Source of the DNA: CAZEPT01 sp964514225
GTDB lineage: Bacteria; Patescibacteriota; Minisyncoccia; Phycocordibacterales; UBA9973
Length of the DNA stretch: 18,355 nucleotides
Assembly: GCA_964514225.1 (NCBI GenBank)
Contig: CAZEPT010000007.1
Coordinates: 1-18,355, forward strand
Reading direction: 5' to 3'
The translations under genes and the position numbers were made by a program. Every line of letters begins with the position of its first letter. The first letter of the stretch is position 1. The notes below the pieces were generated by a model that ran no database searches, was not told the origin of the DNA, and saw nothing but the letters and a program-made list of their open reading frames with translations. This document shows, in pieces, positions 13,350-18,355 of this stretch.

Positions 13350-15056
13350 GTGTATATCATCTCCGTCATCCCTATTTCAAATATTCCCCGGCAAGATGTT
13401 TTAACCTACTTCTATAAAGAGGACATTATCCTTGGGTCTCTTGTGACCGCTCCGTACTCGAGAAATAAAATACAGTGTATCGTCGTCTCATCCGTCTCAG
13501 TCAGATCACTGAAAGGAGATATCAAAAAAGAAATCTATCAGCTCAAAAAAATTGAAAGCGTCATCCAGGAAGCGGTCATCTCGCCCTATCTAATTGAAAC
13601 ACTCTTCACCTACGCTGAAGATTTTTTTGTCCCGCTGTCTAAAATTTTTTACGACATCTACCCGAAGTGGTATTGGGATGAGATCTACCCTAAACAAAAA
13701 GAACGAACTGAAACTCCACAGAAAAATATATTCACCGAAGATAGTTTAGAAAAAAGACTACAGACATACGAAAACGAGATACAAAAAAGTAATACCATTT
13801 GGATATGCGTTCCTACGGTCGCTTGGGTCAAAACATACAGCACACTTCTAAAAAATAAAAATACACCTGTCTATCTTTTTCACAGTAAAGTGACTGAATC
13901 AAAGCAAAAAAAACAGCTCACTGAAATTTTTTCAAGAGACGAGAAAAAGATTGTTATCTCGACTCCATTTTATATGGGCATCTTCTTACCGTGGGCAGAG
14001 AGCTGTATCATAGACCAAGCCGGAAGCGATGTGTACAAAATGAGTTCCCCTTACTACTACGACATCCGGATGCTCATCGCACGCTTAGAAATACCTAACC
14101 AAACCCGTATCTATGGTGATGAACTACTTCCCCTAACAATGACACAAGAACACATCCGAGACATGAGCGCGCCCACATATACGCTCTACACTAAAGAAAA
14201 GACCCGCCACTCCGAAGTATTCATCCATCCCATCATGGAGCAAGATTTTGAAGATACTGTAGGAGCTCATAAAAAAATTCTCTTACTCTCACTCCATGAA
14301 GATGCTAATCAAAAGATCTCTTGTAATGATTGCAATACTCCGCTTGTCTGTAGTACATGTCAAAGCGACCTGATACTCGTCACCCAAAAAGGTATCCAGC
14401 ACTTCTTATGTAGATTCTGCGTTAAAAAAACCAAATCCAATCAAAAATGCCCAACGTGCCAAAGTTGGAATTTACACGCACTCGGCATCAACACACAAAC
14501 GATCAAAAAATATATTGAAAAGAAATACAAAGGCACCTTGCCGGATGAGGTTACCATTTCCACCTTAACTGAACTCGAAGCACTAAAGAAGGACCCTCCA
14601 ATAAAAGCATACGATGCAATCTACATTCTCTCACTCGACGGGCTCATGTATGCCGGAGACTATGCATCGAGTGAAAAGATATACCGGATTCTGAAGAAAA
14701 TAGAATCGTTCGGAAAAAAAATGTCCATCCAAACATCTTTTCCATCACCAAACATCTTAAATGAATTTAAAACACAGATGTATGACACATGGCTCAGTGG
14801 AGAATACGCAAAAAGAAAAAAGTATCTCTTCCCGCCGTACGGCACAACCTACACAATCAGAGCAAAGAACAAAAAAGGACTCGCCATAGTCACCCTGATC
14901 TCTCGAGCAGTCGAAAAAAAAGACATTAGGTATCTTTCTTTCGGAACTGGACTGAAGATATATATTGAGAAAAAATACGAACGGGCTATTGATCTGTATT
15001 TACGGAAAAAGACCTCGCCTGAGATTACCATAAGTAAAGAAACCTCCTTATTCTAA
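13350..15056 (+). CDS. priA: Primosomal protein N' (PriA-like) with degenerate helicase core
   Basis: PriA recognises stalled forks and loads the replicative helicase. The 568-residue protein keeps the N-terminal 3'-DNA-binding domain (ISVIPISNIPRQDVLTYFY...GSLVTAPY) and the zinc module with all eight cysteines: 325/328, 334/337, 354/357 and 367/370 (CNDC, CSTC, CRFC, CPTC). The C-terminal domain is present (LFPPYGTTYTIRAK). The ATPase is broken: where Walker A (GVTGSGKT) should precede VPTVAW there is only ENEIQKSNTIWICVP, and DEEH is replaced by DQAG at 222-225. It is shorter than E. coli PriA (732). Helicase-dead PriA is known in Actinobacteria, so a DNA-binding scaffold role is likely. 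The start is GTG at 13350, fixed by the -10 spacing. The frame is intact, so this is not a decaying pseudogene. Confidence 0.85.
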   Translation: MYIISVIPISNIPRQDVLTYFYKEDIILGSLVTAPYSRNKIQCIVVSSVSVRSLKGDIKKEIYQLKKIESVIQEAVISPYLIETLFTYAEDFFVPLSKIFYDIYPKWYWDEIYPKQKERTETPQKNIFTEDSLEKRLQTYENEIQKSNTIWICVPTVAWVKTYSTLLKNKNTPVYLFHSKVTESKQKKQLTEIFSRDEKKIVISTPFYMGIFLPWAESCIIDQAGSDVYKMSSPYYYDIRMLIARLEIPNQTRIYGDELLPLTMTQEHIRDMSAPTYTLYTKEKTRHSEVFIHPIMEQDFEDTVGAHKKILLLSLHEDANQKISCNDCNTPLVCSTCQSDLILVTQKGIQHFLCRFCVKKTKSNQKCPTCQSWNLHALGINTQTIKKYIEKKYKGTLPDEVTISTLTELEALKKDPPIKAYDAIYILSLDGLMYAGDYASSEKIYRILKKIESFGKKMSIQTSFPSPNILNEFKTQMYDTWLSGEYAKRKKYLFPPYGTTYTIRAKNKKGLAIVTLISRAVEKKDIRYLSFGTGLKIYIEKKYERAIDLYLRKKTSPEITISKETSLF

Positions 15057-15093
15057 AGCACGATTGAGACATGTTGCCTTTTATAAGAAATAA

Positions 15094-15102
15094 TGTTAGA
15101 TT
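15094..15102 (+). promoter_or_regulatory. Possible extended -10 promoter of rpsU
   Basis: TGTTAGATT lies 10 bases before the rpsU ATG. It is weaker than the other boxes. The 56-base spacer after priA (15057-15112) has no clear terminator. Confidence 0.3.
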
Positions 15103-15112
15103 AAATGCATAT

Positions 15113-15358
15113 ATGTCAAAAGTACACATCGAAATTAAAAAAACTCCGAACGAGAACAGCGCTAACGTCCTTCGACGTTTCAGTCGTAAAGTAAGTGAGT
15201 CAGGTATCGTCCAAAAAGTAAAATCGAAAAGATACAATGAGCGTCCGCTTTCAAAGCTCGCACAAAAAGTCTTAACGATCAAAAAAATCGGGCGACGAAA
15301 AGAAACTGAAAAGCAAAAGAAGCTCGGTAAGATAATCGAACACAAGAAGCGACGATAA
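15113..15358 (+). CDS. rpsU: Small ribosomal subunit protein bS21
   Basis: A component of the 30S platform near the anti-Shine-Dalgarno end of 16S rRNA, involved in initiation. The 81-residue, highly basic protein shows the family core: VHIEIKKTPNENSANVLRRFSRKVSESGIVQKVKSKRYNERPLSK. A longer lysine/arginine tail follows, ending in IIEHKKRR. The frame is open upstream to an ATG at 15071, but I choose ATG 15113 because MSKVHIEIKK matches the family start. bS21 lies beside the anti-SD sequence, so its presence in a genome that barely uses SD motifs is notable. It is 18 bases ahead of ybeY, probably on one transcript with ybeY and ftsA. Confidence 0.88.
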   Translation: MSKVHIEIKKTPNENSANVLRRFSRKVSESGIVQKVKSKRYNERPLSKLAQKVLTIKKIGRRKETEKQKKLGKIIEHKKRR

Positions 15359-15376
15359 TCTCATTATCTGAACTCT

Positions 15377-15784
15377 ATGAAACAACAGGAAGACACTTTC
15401 TTAATTTCATACCAAACAAAAGGCAAGCTCCCTGGCTTGCCTTTTGTTGAATTAAAAAACGACATCTTAGGCCCTGACTATGTCCTCTCAGTCGCCTGTG
15501 TTTCAAAAAAAACTGCTGAGTCTTTAAATAAAACATACCGAGACAAAGACTACACACCAAATATTCTCTCATTCCCTTTGAATAAAAAATTAGGTGAGCT
15601 CGTATTGCACTTACCGACCATCAAAAAACAATTCGCATCCTTTGAAATGTCACATAATGGGTATATACTATATTTGTTTATACATGGATGCCTTCATCTT
15701 TTAGGGCACGACCATGGAAAAAAAATGGATGATCTTGAAACCGTTTATAAAAATAAGTATAAGAAATATTTGATAGCCAAATGA
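15377..15784 (+). CDS. ybeY: Endoribonuclease YbeY (16S rRNA maturation)
   Basis: A single-strand-specific, zinc-dependent endoribonuclease that helps mature the 3' end of 16S rRNA and takes part in ribosome quality control. The metal motif HGCLHLLGHDH gives ligands His103, His107 and His113 (the common GYDH has H for Y here). YRDKDYTPNILSFPLN (residues 54-69) is the conserved block before it. At 135 residues it is a short form. The N-terminal KLPGLPFVELKNDILG is credible YbeY sequence, so I keep the ATG at 15377 although a strong terminator-like hairpin (15415-15448) sits in codons 13-24. Its TGA overlaps the ftsA ATG (ATGA), implying translational coupling. Confidence 0.9.
   Translation: MKQQEDTFLISYQTKGKLPGLPFVELKNDILGPDYVLSVACVSKKTAESLNKTYRDKDYTPNILSFPLNKKLGELVLHLPTIKKQFASFEMSHNGYILYLFIHGCLHLLGHDHGKKMDDLETVYKNKYKKYLIAK
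15415..15448 (+). terminator. Terminator-like perfect hairpin inside ybeY
   Basis: A perfect 14-bp stem with a TCCCTG loop: the GC core GGCAAGC/GCTTGCC is flanked by AACAAAA and TTTTGTT. It starts 57 bases after the rpsU stop and lies in ybeY codons 13-24. By shape it is an intrinsic terminator and could lower ybeY-ftsA expression relative to rpsU. Confidence 0.6.
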
Positions 15785-16944
15785 AGTATGTAACCACTGG
15801 TATAGACATCGGAACTGAGTCACTCCGAATTTGTCTTCTTGAAAATGACACAAAGGAAAACACCCAGAATGTTGTGGGATTTTTTAAGTATCCAGTAGGT
15901 GGTGTCCATAAGGGTCACGTGACAAACGAACTCGCTTTCAAACAGTCTCTCAAGCGAGCACTCAAAGATATCCATGCACAAATGGGGTTCAAAGTAGAAT
16001 CTGCAGCCATTAGCACAGCAAGTGCTTCTCTCGAATCTCTTCTTGCAAGCCAAAACGGAATCGTCTCAAAAATAGATAGCGAGATCACTGCTTTTGATAT
16101 TGAAAATATCGAAAGACAGCTAGGTGAATCAGTTGAACAGAAATCTCGGAAAATTATCTACAGCAGTATTGTTGAATTTAAGCTCGACGGAAAAGTCACC
16201 CACGAAAACCCTGAGGGTCAGAAAGGTATCAAACTCGAAATCAAAAAACTCTTCACTTCAATCGCCCTTCTTCAGTATGATCTCCTCGATACAGTCTTTT
16301 ATGAAAACAACGTCGAAATGACTCATATCTACCCTAAAGGAATCAGTGCATCAAAAGAGGCACTCTCAGAGAAGATGAAAGTCGTCGGAGTTGGATACTT
16401 AGACATCGGCGCTGAAACAACAACCCTCACGGTCTACGAAAACGGCCTCATCATCGGCTACTCCCTCATCCCTGTCGGATCAAACCATATAACCAACGAC
16501 ATTGCATTAGGACTTCGAATTTCCTTGGAAGAAGCAGACCAAGTCAAACAAGGAACCTCTCATCACATCTATCCGAGAAAAAAAGTTGATGACATTATCA
16601 ACTCTCGCCTCGAAGATATCTGCGAACTCGTCAATACGTATCTCAAAAAAATAAAAAGAAATGAACTCCTCCCAGGAGGCCTCGTCTTAAATGGCGGAGG
16701 GACTGAAGTTATCGGTATTGAAGAACAGCTTCGCCAATCACTCAAGCTTCCAATTAAAAAAGTAACCTTCGAAGTTACCACACAAAAAAAAGGTTCTGTT
16801 CGACAGAGTGAATTCTTAGAATGCTATGGACTTGCACTCCTCGCACATGAGACAGAATCAAGTTCAAACAACTCAAAGCACGGTTCACTTTTGGAGAAAA
16901 TTAAAAAAAGTAGCTCATCATTTTTGAAACAATTTTTACCATAA
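15781..16944 (+). CDS. ftsA: Cell division protein FtsA
   Basis: An actin-like ATPase that tethers FtsZ to the membrane and recruits the divisome. It opens TTGIDIGTESLRICLLE (phosphate 1) and has GVGYLDIGAETTTLTVYENG (phosphate 2, about residue 200) and LVLNGGGTEVIGIEEQL (adenosine motif). The FtsA-specific 1C insertion replaces the usual actin 1B. The C-terminus, after a serine/asparagine linker, is LEKIKKSSSSFLKQFLP, a short amphipathic helix that fits the membrane-targeting sequence. At 387 residues it is slightly shorter than E. coli FtsA (420). It overlaps the ybeY stop by four bases, and a terminator follows, so ftsZ is a separate unit. ftsQ and the mur genes of the dcw cluster are not here. 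Confidence 0.92.
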   Translation: MKYVTTGIDIGTESLRICLLENDTKENTQNVVGFFKYPVGGVHKGHVTNELAFKQSLKRALKDIHAQMGFKVESAAISTASASLESLLASQNGIVSKIDSEITAFDIENIERQLGESVEQKSRKIIYSSIVEFKLDGKVTHENPEGQKGIKLEIKKLFTSIALLQYDLLDTVFYENNVEMTHIYPKGISASKEALSEKMKVVGVGYLDIGAETTTLTVYENGLIIGYSLIPVGSNHITNDIALGLRISLEEADQVKQGTSHHIYPRKKVDDIINSRLEDICELVNTYLKKIKRNELLPGGLVLNGGGTEVIGIEEQLRQSLKLPIKKVTFEVTTQKKGSVRQSEFLECYGLALLAHETESSSNNSKHGSLLEKIKKSSSSFLKQFLP

Positions 16945-16950
16945 GAAATT

Positions 16951-16982
16951 AAGAAAAAGCCCTTAAAAGGGGCTTTTTCTTT
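16951..16982 (+). terminator. Intrinsic terminator of rpsU-ybeY-ftsA
   Basis: AAGAAAAAGCCC pairs with GGGCTTTTTCTT around a short A-rich loop, 7 bases after the ftsA stop. The T-run forms part of the stem, as is common in intrinsic terminators. Confidence 0.88.
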
Positions 16983-17006
16983 ACCCCTGGAGTACATGTG
17001 GACAAC

Positions 17007-17035
17007 TTGTCATAAAAGGGTTTTTAGACTATAGT
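17007..17035 (+). promoter_or_regulatory. Sigma-70-type promoter of ftsZ
   Basis: TTGTCA (17007-17012), 17-base spacer, TATAGT (17030-17035). It is the only promoter in the window with a clear -35 at the ideal distance. The expected leader is about 35 bases, with no Shine-Dalgarno sequence. Confidence 0.65.
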
Positions 17036-17076
17036 TATACCTATACAGATTAATTAAGAGAACTAAGTTATATTAT

Positions 17077-18285
17077 ATGCCAAAAATAGAACCAGCAATC
17101 GAAACATTCGCACGAATTAAAGTCATTGGTATTGGAGGATCAGGTAAGAACGCCCTCAACCATATGATAAACTCCAAAGTTAAAAACGTGGATTTTATCG
17201 CCATGAATACTGATACTCAGGATCTTCATAATTCCCTGGCTGAGAAAAAAATTCACCTCGGAAAAAACTTGACCAAAGGACTCGGTGCTGGAATGAATCC
17301 TGAAATCGGATCTGCAGCAGCTGAAGAAACAAAATCTGAAATCCAAGACGCCATCAAAGGCGCGGACATGATCTTCATCGCATGCGGAATGGGAGGAGGA
17401 ACTGGAACAGGTGCAGCGCCAGTCGTTGCTCGTGCTGCTAAAGATGCTGGCATACTCACTGTTGCTGTCGTCACCAAGCCATTCTTTTTTGAAGGACGAG
17501 AACGAATGCGATTGGCTGAAGAAGGACTTGAAGCGCTCAAAGCTGAAGTCGATGCAATCATCGTCATTCCAAACGATCAACTCTTGAAAGTTTCAGGTAA
17601 GGGCGCATCATTTAAGGAAGCTTTCGCTATGTGTGACGATGTTCTCCGTCAAGCAGTCGAAGGAATCTCTGACCTCATCACAACTCCTGGTATCATCAAC
17701 GTCGACTTTGCCGACATCAAGTCCATCATGGCTGACACTGGTTCTGCTCTCATGGGAATCGGTAAAGGTTCAGGTGAAGACCGTGCTCGAACTGCCGCAT
17801 CTGAAGCTATCAACTCACCTCTTTTGGAACTCTCTATCTCAGGTGCTGAAGGAGTACTGTTTGCCATCTCAGGTGGCGACGATCTTGGTATCGCTGAAGT
17901 TCAAGAAGCTGCTCAAATCATTACTGAGTCTGTCTCTCCAAATGCTCGAATCATCTTCGGATCTATCAAAGATGATCGCCTCTCTAAAGGTGAAGTCAAA
18001 ATTACCGTTATCGCAACTGGATTTCCAACTGGCGGGATAAAAAAAGAACGAAGTACCTTCCAAGTTATCCAAGAAGATAAAAATACCGTAGTGAAGGAAG
18101 AAGTGGTTATTTCAGAACCAACACCAGCACCAGCGATCATTAAGGAAAAGAAAGAGATCCACAATGATTTCTCTCATGAATTTATCCAAAAGAAAAAAGA
18201 ACCCGAGACCCTCATTCTCGACGATTTCGATGAAGATACTGACGACTGGTCAGCAGTCCCAGCCTTCCTCAGAAGAAAAAAATAA
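17077..18285 (+). CDS. ftsZ: Cell division GTPase FtsZ
   Basis: A tubulin homologue that polymerises into the Z ring. The GTP-binding glycine loop GGGTGTG is at residues 106-112, within CGMGGGTGTGAAPVVARAA. IKVIGIGGSGKNALNHM starts the nucleotide domain. The T7 synergy loop NVDFADIK is at 207-214, with Asp209 and Asp212 needed for GTP hydrolysis between subunits. The C-terminal domain ends in ARIIFGSIKDD and KITVIATGF. A charged linker of about 70 residues leads to DDWSAVPAFLRRKK, the conserved tail peptide that binds FtsA. At 402 residues the length is normal. It follows ftsA but has its own canonical promoter and terminator, so Z-ring protein level can be set independently of FtsA. Confidence 0.97.
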   Translation: MPKIEPAIETFARIKVIGIGGSGKNALNHMINSKVKNVDFIAMNTDTQDLHNSLAEKKIHLGKNLTKGLGAGMNPEIGSAAAEETKSEIQDAIKGADMIFIACGMGGGTGTGAAPVVARAAKDAGILTVAVVTKPFFFEGRERMRLAEEGLEALKAEVDAIIVIPNDQLLKVSGKGASFKEAFAMCDDVLRQAVEGISDLITTPGIINVDFADIKSIMADTGSALMGIGKGSGEDRARTAASEAINSPLLELSISGAEGVLFAISGGDDLGIAEVQEAAQIITESVSPNARIIFGSIKDDRLSKGEVKITVIATGFPTGGIKKERSTFQVIQEDKNTVVKEEVVISEPTPAPAIIKEKKEIHNDFSHEFIQKKKEPETLILDDFDEDTDDWSAVPAFLRRKK

Positions 18286-18304
18286 GCTCTCAATACACCA
18301 CAAG

Positions 18305-18331
18305 AAAAAAGCGACATCTGTCGCTTTTTTT
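18305..18331 (+). terminator. Intrinsic terminator of ftsZ
   Basis: GCGACA/TGTCGC stem flanked by six A and seven T, about 20 bases after the ftsZ stop. The GCGACA stem is the same as in the terminator at 6397-6425. Confidence 0.88.
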
Positions 18332-18355
18332 GTTACAATGGAGGTCATGGAAAAC
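18331..18355 (+). promoter_or_regulatory. -10 box and first codons of the next gene (cut by the window edge)
   Basis: TGTTACAAT (18331-18339) is followed seven bases later by ATG GAA AAC at 18347-18355. The layout fits the near-leaderless pattern. GGAGG lies two bases before the ATG, too close for a normal Shine-Dalgarno site. Too little is present to name the gene. Confidence 0.35.

Noticed and set aside
13350..15056. priA as a pseudogene
   Set aside because: The helicase motifs are lost, but the frame is uninterrupted and all eight zinc cysteines are kept, which argues for a maintained function.
17140..17580. 146-codon minus-strand open frame opposite ftsZ
   Set aside because: It is a shadow of ftsZ, rich in serine and cysteine as expected from antisense reading.
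1..18355. UGA recoding as in some CPR lineages (Gracilibacteria, Absconditabacteria)
   Set aside because: All recognised genes read through without internal TGA, and ybeY uses TGA as its stop.
1..18355. CRISPR array, prophage, transposon or tRNA/rRNA genes
   Set aside because: No regularly spaced repeats, integrase or transposase genes, or tRNA-like folds were found; the gene content is housekeeping.

Overview
The window looks like chromosomal core sequence from a small-genome bacterium of the Candidate Phyla Radiation (Patescibacteria), most likely Parcubacteria/Paceibacteria. This is inferred from gene style, not a search. The signs are short, tightly packed genes, almost no Shine-Dalgarno sequences, a PriA whose helicase core is degenerate but whose zinc cysteines are intact, a sigma-region-4/HARE protein in place of a full sigma factor, and a membrane protein family that I associate with CPR genomes. 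The standard genetic code fits: TGA ends ybeY and UGA recoding is not needed. I see no tRNA, rRNA, CRISPR array or insertion sequence. Two runs of 10 N (308-317 and 9645-9654) show that this is a scaffold from a draft or metagenomic assembly.

Layout. Positions 1-7641 are mostly minus strand: a partial alaS, an MgtC/SapB membrane protein, a small unknown gene, mnmA, then (on plus) an unknown 184-residue gene that converges on an operon of a large membrane protein, mltG and a DnaQ-like exonuclease. A sigma4-HARE regulator follows. Positions 7642-13105 are all minus: typA, then frr-rseP and mreB-delta'-like, each unit bounded by hairpin terminators. Positions 13106-13349 form a 244-base divergent region with a possible structured RNA. 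Positions 13350-18285 are plus: degenerate priA, rpsU, ybeY, ftsA and ftsZ, followed by the first codons of another gene.

The genes cover translation (alaS, mnmA, typA, frr, rpsU, ybeY), envelope and division (mltG, rseP, mreB, ftsA, ftsZ) and replication (exonuclease, delta'-like subunit, PriA-like). The cell division part is a reduced dcw cluster (ybeY-ftsA-ftsZ) placed behind rpsU.

The most interesting signals are not genes. (1) Six genes (alaS, mgtC-like, mnmA, frr, mreB, priA) share the exact arrangement TATA(G/C)T, six bases, start codon. This puts the expected transcription start on the start codon and points to widespread leaderless mRNAs. (2) Positions 13149-13297 contain two interleaved complementary pairs (pseudoknot topology), a hairpin and a terminator. 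(3) A perfect 14-bp terminator-like hairpin lies inside the coding start of ybeY, just behind rpsU. (4) Around the second N run a 54-base segment is duplicated and joined to an AT-rich, PAS-like coding fragment that probably comes from another organism or strain.
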